Source: Sepioteuthis lessoniana
Taxonomy: Eukaryota > Mollusca > Cephalopoda > Myopsida > Loliginidae
Direction: 5' to 3'
Length of the DNA: 64,000 bases
NCBI GenBank assembly: GCA_963585895.1
Contig: OY757921.1
Location: 84,125,439 to 84,189,438, forward strand
Under the pieces are notes generated by a model. It had not been told where the DNA came from. It was given only the letters and a program-made list of their open reading frames with translations, and made no database searches. Positions 44,440 through 54,179 of this stretch are shown piece by piece (position 1 is the stretch's first letter; each line of letters opens with the position of its first letter). Position numbers and translations under genes: made by a program.

Positions 44440-44668
44440 GAATACTAGACGAAGCTGTTTTTCTTCGCACCCAAACCCTTGTAAAAGACATGGATCTCTC
44501 TCTTCGACCTTCAACTATAGGTAAATTGTTTGGTAGACAGGGTTTTTAAGTCCTCGTACGGCAACCAGTCTTGAAGGAAAAGTCTGAATTCAAACCAATT
44601 TACCCGCTGAAAAAATAATCTTGTGTCACATCCTGTTTGTGACGGAGAGGTTGGGTAGATACACAACC
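44440..44668 (+). mobile_element. SINE B copy, head decayed, tail present
   Basis: AGACATGGATCTCTCTCTTC, CTATAGGTAAATTGTTTGG, CAACCAGTCTTGAAGGAAAA, GAATTCAAACC and the tail CTTGTGTCACATCCTG with GGAGAGGTTGGGTAGA are in SINE B order. Confidence 0.72.
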
Positions 44669-44689
44669 GTTTGTTGTGATCACTTCCAG

Positions 44690-45178
44690 ATCCACTGTAG
44701 ATTGTAGTGGTACTACATGTTAATAACCGGCTCATTGGCCTAGTGGGTAGAGTGTTCGCCAATGGTCCTGGAGACCTGGGTTCAATCCTAGGTCGCGTCA
44801 TACCAAAGACTTCAAAAAATGGTACTTGATACCTCCATGCTTAACACACAGCAATATAAGGTACGTATCAAGGGTAAAGTGGAGCAATCCAGGGAAAGTA
44901 GTAGCGCCCTCCCCTACACCTCGGTGTAGTAGCTATTGAAAAGGGAGCCTTCTGATCGCCCTCGTCTACGGTCGCTAACTTTACTTACATGTTAAGATCC
45001 CATCTATGGGCTAAATAGATATTTTTGAAAATCATTTGTCATATTGGAATATTCGAAACCATATGACTGTAAAATATGCATAGTTGTGATAATAATTAGT
45101 CATAAAATTTGTCATCTTTTAGTATTACATACCCCATAAGGTGTTGGTGTGTCATTAAACATTCCCAAACAAGCTAAC
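44690..45178 (+). mobile_element. SINE C fragment split by a SINE A
   Basis: Before the SINE A is CCAGATCCACTGTAGATTG and TAGTGGTACTACATG. After it comes ATCCCATCTATGGGCTAAAT. Joined, these give the body-to-centre sequence of SINE C. The tail is decayed near 45120-45178. Confidence 0.72.
44724..44985 (+). mobile_element. SINE A copy with 10-bp target-site duplication
   Basis: TACATGTTAA at 44714-44723 and 44986-44995 defines the insertion. The head has TTGGCCTAGTGGGTAGAGTG and the B-box-like GGGTTCAATCC. The end is GGTCGCTAACTTTACT. It is the best preserved A copy and interrupts a SINE C. Confidence 0.92.
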
Positions 45179-45189
45179 CTAAATACAAA

Positions 45190-46080
45190 GTAGTAGACTT
45201 TTATTATATTTTATATACAACTATGATGAAATAGATTTATTTGAAATATTCTTTAGAATTATTTTCAACGAGCATTTAAAACATTTTTCAACGGGCATTT
45301 AAAACATTGGTGTTATAATAGCATCCCTTTTGTTATATAATTGCGAAAGGATTTTTTTTTATATATTCATTTTTCGTTTTATATATATCATCTTTCGGTT
45401 TAGTTAGGCTTAGAACCTTTCGGCTTTGTGCATGGGTTAGTTAGGTGCACACATTGAGTGCAGATGTTCACGCGCGCGCGGGGAGGATGTGACAATCACA
45501 GATGTCATAATAAAAACCCCAGTTAAGAAATGAAACTGGGGATGTGAATGACATCATGCCCGGAAGCGATGGGCCGGGATTCTTTGTGATTTTGAATAAA
45601 ACAGGGAGTTAAGATTTGGACTTAGACGAAGCGAGTTGATTTTTGTACCTGGGTGATGCCAGTCCAGTTATGGATTGAGGGGTTCGACGCGCGTTGATTG
45701 AGTCAGTGAGTTGAAAGCTGACGATGGACGAACAGTCAGCATAGAAAAATTGTCTCTCTCTCTCCTCGTGTCGAAAACCTAAACTTAAAGAAGGTAATAA
45801 AAGTTTCGGACCTGTACCAAGAGAGTCGTCAGGGTTTCGTGTTTTTCGGATTCCTATACGCGTATGAACATTCTATTCTTTGAACATTATGTACATTTCA
45901 CATATCCGTATCATGGCTATGTTACACTTTGTTTAAAATGAGTTTGACGATAATTTTGTACTGTATATTATTCAATATTTCTATAGTTAAATTTACTTTG
46001 GTATAAAATAAACCAATAAGGGCTGATATGTCGTATGACCAACTACCCATAAAACAGCTTGAAAATTATTAAAATTAGAT
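45190..46080. other. Unassigned sequence, possibly LTR-like in part
   Basis: From about 45470 to 45850 GC rises. TGTGACAATCACAGATGTC (45489), two AATAAAA motifs (about 45594 and 45798) and a short TC run are present. This resembles an LTR, but no end or TSD could be fixed. A decayed C/D tail lies at about 46000-46060. Confidence 0.35.
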
Positions 46081-46085
46081 AGGAA

Positions 46086-46465
46086 TCATCATCATCCTGT
46101 CGTGCCGCCAGCAAAGATATCCCTGACCCTCTCTCACCACTTCTCCCTATCATTCATCGCCTCCGGCAGGTCTTCTGGGTTACATCCCGTGTCCTCACAT
46201 AGTTGCTGTGAGTAAGTTCGGGCTAGTCATCCTGCTTTTGCTTGGCCATATGTGGGGGTCCATAGGAGTACGTCACTTACGAGCTCGTCCTTGCTTCTCC
46301 GGCAGTGTCCGGCGTGTCTGGCTCGTCTAACCTGTATAGTTTTCGTGATGGGAGGCAAGTGGCCGTACAGTTGGCGTCTCGTGGGGTGTTGTCGCCAGGA
46401 CTTGTTCAATATTGCTCTCAACATTCTTGTGTAGTTGCCGTCAAGTTTATTCTCCAGCCGTAATT
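46086..46465 (-). pseudogene. LINE-P fragment: 3' terminal part
   Basis: The minus frame encodes MLRAILNKSWRQHPTRRQLY, GHLPPITKTIQVRRARHAGH and RSKDELVSDVLLWTPTYGQA. The 3' end ATCATCATCCTGTCGTGCCG lies at the left. It is truncated just upstream of the LDGNYT motif. Confidence 0.86.
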
Positions 46466-46687
46466 AAAGGTATAATTGTTGGCAAATGAAATGACTTCGG
46501 CATTTAAAAAAAGCAACAAAATTTTTTTATATGCCGTAAAACCAAACAAACAACCATTTATTTCTTTTTTCTTCTTTCTTTCTTTTCCCTTTCTTTCTTT
46601 CTTTCTTTCTCCAGTATCCCCCATCTTCTTAGCATTTTCTCTTTATTCTTTCTTTCTTTTTTTCTTTCTGTCTCCAGAATTTAACTT

Positions 46688-47278
46688 GCCCAGTCGTCTG
46701 GGGCTGTAGAATACGCCGACTGCTTCTCTGCAGAGGGGTAAGACCCCCCGCACAACAAGTGTCCTGGATATGACCCTAAATAATCTGATGGTGAGGTTCC
46801 AGCAATGCTGGAGCTTTGGGGAATGCGGAGTACCCCCTCATTGCCATTGCTCCCAGGTCCACTATGGCCCGGAGTGGTAGCACCTGATAAGGGTCCTATT
46901 TATGGGTTAAATAGAATTAACAGCATACTTATGCTAAAATGAATTGTTTGAGTAAACTGAATAGTTTGAAATAGAAATGTTTTTGACAATCAAACCGTAC
47001 TTACATTTAAACTGCGTGCTTATGCTTAACTGAATTATTTCAAATAGAACTGTTTTTCGACATTAAAACTGTATTTACACTTAACTGAATTGTTACATAT
47101 AACTGCTTGAATAGTTTGCAATTGAAATGTTTTTGACAATTAAACTGTGTACTTATGCTAAACTAAATTGTTTTAAATAGAACAGATTATTTACATAAAA
47201 ATGGATTAGGCGTTAAATAACCTACAAAGATTGTTATGCCATAAAACCCACCAAGCCAAACCAAACCAAACCAAACCT
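46688..47278 (+). mobile_element. SINE C copy with 12-bp near-perfect target-site duplication
   Basis: AGAATTTAACTT (46676-46687) and AGAATTTATCTT (47279-47290) differ at one base. The head GCCCAGTCGTCTGGGGCTGT and hairpin GTTCCAGCAATGCTGGAGC are clear. The end is a CCAAACCAAACC run. It is very similar to the copy at 28917-29495 along its whole length. Confidence 0.93.
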
Positions 47279-47296
47279 AGAATTTATCTTGGCATT

Positions 47297-47301
47297 TTTT
47301 T

Positions 47302-47349
<48 letters not shown>

Positions 47350-47980
47350 TTTTCTCCAGTATCTCCATATCTTCTAAGTATTTTCTCTTTATTCTTTTTT
47401 TCTTTCTTTCTCCCGTATTTATCTTCTTGGCTTTTTCTTTCTTTCTTTTCCCCATCATTCTATACGTTTCTCCTAAGCTTTATTCTTCTTTATTTCATTT
47501 CTCTCTACTTTTTTCCATCTTGTCCCTTTTCCTAACAGTAAAAATTCACGCAATGCTAAATAAAACTCTGAAAAAATGTTCTTGTGCCATGATTATTTAT
47601 TATAGTCGCTATTCGGTCAACTCCCGAGTTGATTGTCTTATCTGATTCTGTACGAAGATTTCTGTTTTCTGGTCTGTGAAACCAGATTTTATTTACTTTC
47701 TTTGTTCCATTCCGTCTCACTATTAGAGCCGCCATTTCCTTCCTTTTTCCCCACGCTATTTTACCATAGATCAGTATGGTATTTCGTTTTGGTACTTTTC
47801 TCTGGGAATTCAAGTGAGCTTCAACTTACCAGCAACGACTAAAAACCTTTTAAACGTTTTCTAAATACACACAGACGTTAATATAAAACGACGTTGCACT
47901 TCACTAAAATAAGGGAAGTTTTTTTAAAAAACGAATCATCTTGAACGTTTCACCGTAGAGCAATCTTATGCGGCTAATGA
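47297..47980. repeat. (TTTC)n array grading into unassigned sequence
   Basis: A clean TTTC run at about 47297-47350 continues as pyrimidine-rich sequence to about 47540. The remainder is not recognised. The long Phe/Ser/Leu frames here are translations of this tract. Shorter TTTC runs precede the SINE C at 46560-46680. Confidence 0.8.
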
Positions 47981-48014
47981 CTGATTTTGAAAATATAGAT
48001 TAAAGAAACAGAAA

Positions 48015-48200
48015 AGATATGTGGTGAGGTAATCGGTCGACAGGTGGCACTATGTAAGATAAGAATGTTTGAGTTCGAAGATATAAATGAATATAGATTT
48101 ATATAAATAAATATAAATGAATGAATATAAATAAGATATATGTGGCGAGATAATCTGTCGACAGGTGGCACTATGTAAGATAAGAATGTTTGAATTCGAA
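48015..48200. repeat. Direct duplication of a ~66-bp block, about 120 bp apart
   Basis: Blocks at about 48015-48080 and 48134-48200 share GTCGACAGGTGGCACTATGT and AAGATAAGAATGTTTGA. The second is followed by GGGTGTTTCAAAAG, which resembles the end of some DNA transposons. The spacer is AT-rich with GAATATAAAT repeats. Confidence 0.75.
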
Positions 48201-48297
48201 GGGTGTTTCAAAAGATTGGAGTGTCTTGACATTTAAATTCAAGCATCATTAGTCTGCGAGGAATAAGGCATCAACCTTATGGTGTGATAAAACAGCT

Positions 48298-48298
48298 G

Positions 48299-48373
<75 letters not shown>

Positions 48374-48528
48374 CCTATTAAGTTAGGTTATATCTATCTA
48401 TCTATCTATCTATCTATCTCAGTCTGTCCATATCTGCCTATCTATCCATCTTAATTTGTTCATATCTATCAATCTATCTATCAATCTATCTATCTCAGTC
48501 TGTTCATATCTATCTATCTATCTATCTT
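48298..48528. repeat. (TATC)n array
   Basis: A long TATC run at 48298-48371, then shorter runs separated by CAGTCTGTCCATATCTGCC-like linkers. Confidence 0.94.
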
Positions 48529-48529
48529 T

Positions 48530-48573
48530 CGACCTTGTTTCATATCCTGCCCGAGCTGAGGGGTTGGTAAATA
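48530..48573 (+). mobile_element. SINE B tail-only fragment
   Basis: CGACCTTGTTTCATATCCTG then CCCGAGCTGAGGGGTTGGTA is the 3' terminal module of SINE B with none of its body. It lies between TATC and TA/CA repeats. Confidence 0.75.
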
Positions 48574-48624
48574 TATATATATTCACGCACATAAACACAC
48601 ATACATACACACATACAGAGAAAA

Positions 48625-48664
<40 letters not shown>

Positions 48665-49010
48665 TCTAAGCACCATTAGACAGAGCTTAGAAAATGCCGA
48701 CTTCATTGAGTACCTTTGTCTGACTAATAGAAGGGATGAAGAAGGCAAATAAATTTTTTTTCAAATACATTTGACTGGCACTGACGAGAGAGTAAAAATT
48801 CATTTGTTTTGTGTTTTAACCAAAGGTATTTTAAACAATTTGTTCGTTTAACTATATATATATATATATATAATGGTGGAAGCTTTGGATAAATACGTAA
48901 ATCTATGTATACATAATAATTACAGAATCGCACAAATTTGTTAAAAAATTGGAAAGAAGTGTTCAAAGAAGGTATACTTAAAATTAATTACATAATTAAT
49001 ACCTAATAAA

Positions 49011-49243
49011 ATGGACTTCTGTGGCATTGTTGCTAACGTGCTGGAGTGCGACATTTTAGCAAATGAGTTCGAATTTCAGTCGCGGCATTACGTTCACTTT
49101 CGGACTAATACCCTTGGGAATGGTACGGAACTCCCTATTCAACAACGCTTTAGGATGAATTGTATCAATTCTGTTCTACAAGAATTGCTTGGGTATTGAT
49201 ACCATACCAACCTATGAATGTTACTTGGTCATTAAACGAAGAA
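49011..49243 (+). mobile_element. SINE D copy, diverged
   Basis: GAGTTCGAATTTCAGTCGCG is the B-box region. CGTTCACTTTCGGACTAATA, CCCTTGGGAATGGTACGGA and the decayed tail ATGAATGTTACTTGGTCATT, AAACGAAGAAATC follow. The frame at 49011-49199 is a by-product. Confidence 0.78.
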
Positions 49244-49471
49244 ATCAGCCCGTAGAATCGGGTCATAACCTAAATAACATACATTTTGATTAAAGAATCA
49301 AATAATAAAAATCTGATATCTTCAGTTTAGAAGAAAAAAAGCCCAGATTTTTATAAAAAAACACGTTATAGTTTTTGATATCTACAGTCCATACTATAGC
49401 ATTATAACTCATTTACTAAAAGTATTTGGAAATAAGCTGACGCCAATCTATCAGTCTTACATTTTGTCTGG

Positions 49472-49477
<6 letters not shown>

Positions 49478-49520
<43 letters not shown>
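49478..49520. repeat. (TA)n microsatellite
   Basis: An uninterrupted TA run just left of the inverted-repeat locus. Confidence 0.95.
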
Positions 49521-49521
<1 letters not shown>

Positions 49522-49568
49522 ATATGCGTGTGTAGTTGGGCAGGAGGCTTTCATTTAAGCACGTTTGA

Positions 49569-50170
49569 TAAATAATGAAGAAATATTTTGTCTATATAAT
49601 TTTATTAAGATTCTTTCCATTTTCTTGATAAGTGTCTTGGGTTCAGATTAGAATTGGTGGATGAATTTACCAATATTGTCCTGAGCACATTCGGACCTTT
49701 TATAGACCACCTTCAGGGATTACTTACGTGTATAAAAAGTGTTTTTTTTTAAAGAGATTTTGAAAATTTTTAGGTGTTTATAGTATAACAAAATTACGTA
49801 AACGCGGAGTTGGATAAAACTGAGATGCTGATGAATTTTTAAAAAATTATTAAAAAAAAAAATCCATATTTCTTGATAATATTCTATTTCTGTTGATAGC
49901 GTTCTATTGTTTAAATTCATCAGCATCTCAATTTTATTCAACTTCACGTTTACGTAATTTTTTTATGTTATAAAAACTTCCAAAAACCTTTTAAAAACAC
50001 TCTTTATACATGCAAGCAACCCCTGATGATGGTCTATGAAGGGTCTAAAAGCACTCGGGACAATTTTGGTAAATTCATTCACAAATTCCAGCCAGAAACC
50101 AAGACGCTTATCAGGAAACTTGAAAGGATCCTAATTAAATTATATAGACAAAATGTGACTTTATTATTTA
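49569..50170. repeat. Large inverted repeat, arms of about 265 bp
   Basis: Left arm 49569-49843 and right arm 49909-50170 are reverse complements over their whole length with scattered differences. Shared blocks include TTTTGTCTATATAATTT, GAATTTACCAA and TTACGTAAACG, with GAGATGCTGATGAATTT at the inner ends. About 65 bp of AT-rich sequence separates the arms. It could be a foldback element or two head-to-head copies of one retroelement terminus. No ORF is present. Confidence 0.85.
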
Positions 50171-50191
50171 ACATATATAGTGACATAAATT

Positions 50192-50308
50192 ATTTCGTGA
50201 GTCAGGAACTAACCTACTACAGTTTCGCCTATGCGGCTCCTCAGGATGATGTACCCTGATGAGCTGCTTAGGCGAAACTGTAGTAGGTTAGTTCCTGACT
50301 CACGAAAT
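50192..50308. repeat. Near-perfect 117-bp palindrome with hammerhead-like cores on both strands
   Basis: The arms meet at 50250 without a loop. The outer 40 bp are perfectly complementary (50192-50231 with 50269-50308) and the inner arms differ at a few positions. On the plus strand CTGATGA (50256-50262), GCT...GGC (50263-50273) and GAAAC (50274-50278) follow in hammerhead order. On the minus strand CTGAGGA, GCC...GGC and GAAAC do the same. The flanking GGAACTAACCTACTACAG arm would form a long helix III. Helix I is weak or absent. Confidence 0.72.
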
Positions 50309-50309
50309 G

Positions 50310-50571
50310 ATTTTTGACACTATTTTGCTCTACTTAGTATTGAGCACTTTTTTGCACTTGTAGCTTAGCAGCAATTACGGTGTTTGTTTTTTCTTTTGAC
50401 CAATCAATTGCGTATCTGTTGATTTTTTTTCAATTCGTATGACAAGGTTGTCCTTTCCTTTTTTGTTCCAATATGTATATTTTTTTCCACCAGACAGTGA
50501 TTCGTTGTATATTTTTATCTTCGAATTACTTGCGTTTTTTCCCTTACCGTAAGAGCTATTATTCAATAATC

Positions 50572-50634
<63 letters not shown>

Positions 50635-50682
50635 AATTTAAATAAATTAATCTAAACTATAGTAGGAAATTTGAATAGATAG
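50310..50682. other. Unassigned sequence with a long (TA)n run
   Basis: TA run at about 50575-50633. Nothing else recognised. Confidence 0.5.
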
Positions 50683-51653
50683 TCAAAGAGAATATTTAAC
50701 ACACCAGATGGAGACACGGAATACTTCGACATAGTTGCAGGAGTACTACAAGGAGACACACTAGCCCCGTACCTCTTTATCATCTGTCTAGACTATGTGC
50801 TTAGGACTTCGATCGACAAAATCAGAGAAAATGGCTTCCAGCTGACTAAGAGAAGAAGCAAAAGGTACCCCGCAAAAACAATCACGGACGCCGACTACGC
50901 TGATGACTTGGCGTTACTAGCGAATACGCCTAATCAAGCAGAGACACTACTGCATAGTCTGGAACGAGCCGCAGCTGGCATTGGCCTCCATGTCAATGCA
51001 AACAAAACCGAATATATGTGTTACAACCAAACGGGCAACATTGCCACACTAGACGGAGCCTCTCTGAAACTAGTCAACAAATTCACCTACCTAGGAAGCA
51101 GCGTCTCATCAACCGAGAAAGACATCGACACACGACTGACGAAGGCATGGACAGCTATCGATAGGCTCTCGATCATATGGAAGTCGGACATAACTGATAA
51201 AATGAAACGCAGTTTCTTCCAGGCAGCGGTTGTGTCGATACTGCTATATGGATGCACCACATGGACGCTTACGAAGCGGCTGGAAAGGAGGCTGGACGGA
51301 AATTATACAAGAATGTTGAGAGCAGTATTAAACAAGTCCTGGCGACAACACCCCACGAGACTCCAACTATACGGACACTTGCCCCCCATCACAAAAACTA
51401 TACAAGTCCGACGAACCAGACACGCAGGACACTGCTGGAGAAGCAAGGACGAGCTCATAAGCGATGTACTCCTGTGGACCCCCACACATGGATGTGCAAG
51501 AGTGGGACGACCAGCACGAACCTACATACAGCAGCTGTGTGAGGACACGGGATGTAACCCGGAGGACCTGCCGGAGGCGATGAATGATAGGGAGAAATGG
51601 CGAGAGACGGTCAGGGATATCCGCGCCGGCGGCGCGACATGATGATGATGAAA
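50683..51653 (+). pseudogene. LINE-P, best-preserved copy: reverse transcriptase, 5' truncated
   Basis: An uninterrupted frame of about 320 codons follows a stop at 50680-50682. It holds the RT motif GVLQGDTLAPYLFIICLDY (about 50740-50796) and the catalytic box DADYADDLALLAN (about 50888-50926). IGLHVNANKTEYMCYNQTG and LKLVNKFTYLGSSVSSTEKD follow, then LLYGCTTWTLTKRLERRLDG, HAGHCWRSKDELISDVLLWT and GRPARTYIQQLCEDTGCNPE. The end is GGCGCGACATGATGATGATG. These are features of RTE-like single-ORF LINEs. The endonuclease and N-terminal RT regions are missing, so it is not autonomous. The first Met is at 50797, but the true reading enters from upstream. Preservation suggests recent insertion. Confidence 0.9.
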
Positions 51654-51654
51654 T

Positions 51655-52078
51655 ATTCTACTATGGTTAAAAAAGTCTTTCTATTAACAGCAGGGGTTTT
51701 GGTACCTTTCAAAGAAAAAATTGATAGCATACTAGAATTAAACATGATAATTTTTGTTAGAAACGATTGAAATGTGGATATATATCTCTGTAATTGCTTA
51801 AGTGTTAATTTTATTGGTTTTGTAGTTGTCTTAATCTGATACGAGAAGGGACCGGAACAAGCCTTAAAAAGGCTATACATACCGGAACTGGATTTCGTTT
51901 CTCCCTCTCTTTCCTTCCTTTAACAATCCCTCCAATCTGGCAGTAATGTATTTTATTTTCCTATTGGATGTGATGAAGTCCTGTTAAAAATTATTTTAGA
52001 GTCTTTGAATCATATCAATGTTCTTAACAGGATGGAAATAAATTCATTATCCTAATGTGACCGAATATTGTTTTTTTC

Positions 52079-52080
<2 letters not shown>
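51655..52080. other. Unassigned sequence
   Basis: Nothing recognised before the (TA)n run at 52085-52119. Confidence 0.45.
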
Positions 52081-52122
<42 letters not shown>

Positions 52123-52123
52123 A

Positions 52124-52295
52124 AAACATTCATTTTGGTGTCATTATGAATTTATTTCTGGTGATGATGACCATTATCAGATGTAAGGGGAAAAATTATT
52201 TGGGTGTTCACCGAAATAATATTTTTGTTTAATATCTGATGAAGGTCATCATGACCAGAAATAAATTCATAAAGACACCAAAGAAGTGAATTTTT
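52124..52295. repeat. Inverted repeat with ~58-bp arms and a CTGATGA...GAAA motif
   Basis: Left arm 52124-52182 and right arm 52234-52295 are complementary (TGAATTTATTTCTGGT paired with ACCAGAAATAAATTCA is perfect), with a ~51-bp spacer. On the plus strand CTGATGA (52236-52242), AGGTC...GACCA and GAAA (52258-52261) are ordered as in a hammerhead core, but an A·A mismatch closes helix II. Confidence 0.8.
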
Positions 52296-52458
52296 TCTTT
52301 TTCTTTTATTTAAAAATCTTTTTTGGGCTCGGCATGTTGGGTTTTAATGTATTCTTAATCCCACATTAATTATACATCGATAGCCGTTGACATGAGCGCT
52401 CAAATTGGATACTTCTGCCCGTTGGATTTTCTCCTCGGATTATGTATATATATATATA

Positions 52459-53653
52459 CGAGGATCATTAAATAAATTTCCAGACTTTTTTCGTATGGCC
52501 ACTTTTATTGATAGTACACACGTGAAACTCTACTCCTATTCGAAGTAAGCTCCTCTGGCTGCAATGCCCTTGTTTTACTGTTCCAACAACTTCTTGAAGG
52601 CGCTATGGATGTCCTCTTGTGTGAGCGTGTCAATGACCTTCGTCACAGCCTCTTTCATCTCCTCAACTGTCTCATAACTGTAGAATATTGGTTAACTCAA
52701 TAGAGTATATCAAAAGAATGCCCTCAGTAATTCTGTTGAGGATAAATAGATGAATGGATACCACTCATGCAAATGAGTTGGATAGGTCCATTCTCGTGAA
52801 GTGAGCCAATCCACATGCTGTACACATGCTGCTCATGCACTCTTTAATAAAAGAGGTGAGCTTTAGCTGGCTAGCTTTTCAAGGAGCCAGCCATGTTACT
52901 ATTGGCTTGAAGGTGAGTGCTATTCATTGATGTTCTATAATAACGATCGCCTCTGAGCTTAGGGAATAACCAAAAGTCACAGGGAGCAAGGTCTCGACTA
53001 TAGGGAAGGTGAGGAACTGTCTTGATGTTCATCTTGGTCGTCAAATAGTCTGTGATAAGGATGGAGTTGTGGACTGGTGCATTGTTCTGGTGGAAATGCC
53101 ACTGACCCGATTCGAAGAGTGCTGTCCTCTTCCGACGGAATCTCTTCCTGAACTCCCTTAAAACCTCAACATAGTATTCCTTGTTGACTGTCTGTCCAGT
53201 GGGAACCCAGTGCATGTAGATCATGCCAGTGCTGTCAAAAAAAGGCATCATCAAAATGTTGTGGGTGGATTTGCTCTGTCTGGCCTTCTTGGGTCTGGGA
53301 GACCCAGCATGCTTCCACTGGGAACTCTGTCTCTTGGTCTGTGGGTCATAGCAGTCGATCCAGCTTTCATTGCATGGCATTTTTTCCAAGTTTAAAGCAG
53401 AATTTTATTACATATCGTTCTTCTAAAGTGTCCTCATGCCTGATTGCATTTTTGAAATTCACCAGCTGTGACAGTCAGGCTTTAGTAGGGTGCATTCCAA
53501 TTCCTGCTGTAGCCGTCCATTTGAACCTAAAATCATAAAAATTGGTCAGTCATCTCATAAGATGTTTAACAATAGGATAATGAATTTTCAAGAGTCTACG
53601 ACAATTTTAAATGCCTGTACAAAAAAGTCTGGAAACCGATTGAATACCCCACG
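52459..53653 (-). pseudogene. Mariner element, internally deleted and split by an LTR-like insert
   Basis: Imperfect terminal inverted repeats start CGAGGATCATTAAATAAATT (left) and CGTGGGGTATTCAATCGGTT (right, minus strand), sharing an inner TTTCCAGACTTTTTT. Read on the minus strand, the N-terminal EERYVIKFCFKLGKNA (about 53390-53435) joins directly to NESWIDCYDPQTKRQSSQW near 53385. This removes roughly the first half of the catalytic region. NESW and FHQNNAPVH have Asn where mariner catalytic Asp residues are expected; DLAPCDFWLF keeps the third. The enzyme is therefore inactive. The 52871-53389 frame ends in the inserted LTR-like sequence. Confidence 0.9.
52679..52939. mobile_element. Probable solo LTR inserted in the mariner element
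   Basis: A 261-bp insert is absent from the homologous mariner at 27679-28055. ATAAC flanks it at 52674-52678 and 52940-52944 (5-bp TSD). Its ends are TGTAGAA and TTCTATA, one change from the perfect inverted TGTAGAA/TTCTACA. TTTAATAAAAGAGG near 52841 could be a polyadenylation signal. The size, TSD length and termini fit an LTR-retrotransposon solo LTR. The family is unknown and no internal region is present. Confidence 0.72.
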
Positions 53654-53655
53654 TT

Positions 53656-53694
<39 letters not shown>

Positions 53695-53732
53695 GAGAGA
53701 AAGTAGAAAAGGGAAATTTATCCAAATTAGAT

Positions 53733-53893
53733 TACTTCATTTTGATGCAAAGCCAACGTTAAACGTTTTGGTTTTGATAACCTTCTTCTGGACTTTGATA
53801 TCATTAGAATTATTCACACAGCGATGGATGTTTGTTGAGATAACAGGAACAAATACAATGTATATAATGTTGGCTTTACATCAAAATAAATTC
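53733..53893. repeat. Inverted repeat with a decayed CTGAAGA...GAAACG-type motif
   Basis: Arms 53733-53760 and 53866-53893 pair (TTTTGATGCAAAGCCAAC with GTTGGCTTTACATCAAAA, one mismatch). On the minus strand CAGAAGA, AGGTT...AACC and AAAACG follow (53790 down to 53765), close to CTGAAGA and CGAAACG. Confidence 0.7.
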
Positions 53894-53894
53894 T

Positions 53895-53956
53895 TCTAAC
53901 TTGGATTATTCGTTTTTTTCTACTTTTTTCATACTGTCAGATTTAGACCTATATTT

Positions 53957-54016
<60 letters not shown>

Positions 54017-54179
54017 TACCTGTCACTTTATATTTTTTAGAAATCGGGACTACATATCACCGTCACATGAAAACTTTGTAAAGCTTCCATCAAGATTGTC
54101 TTGGGAGGATGTTAAACATTGAACAGTAATATCTAAAACCAGACACCATTGTTCTCCAACGAGTCGTTACATCGTCTAT
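53895..54179. repeat. (CA)n(TA)n microsatellite and short unassigned flanks
   Basis: CA at about 53961-53993 and TA at about 53994-54015. Confidence 0.85.

Noticed and set aside
44511-44801. 96-codon minus frame as a protein
   Set aside because: It spans SINE B and SINE A sequence only.
45489-45850. Solo LTR beginning TGTGACAATC
   Set aside because: No matching end, TSD or second copy could be found, so it stays unassigned.
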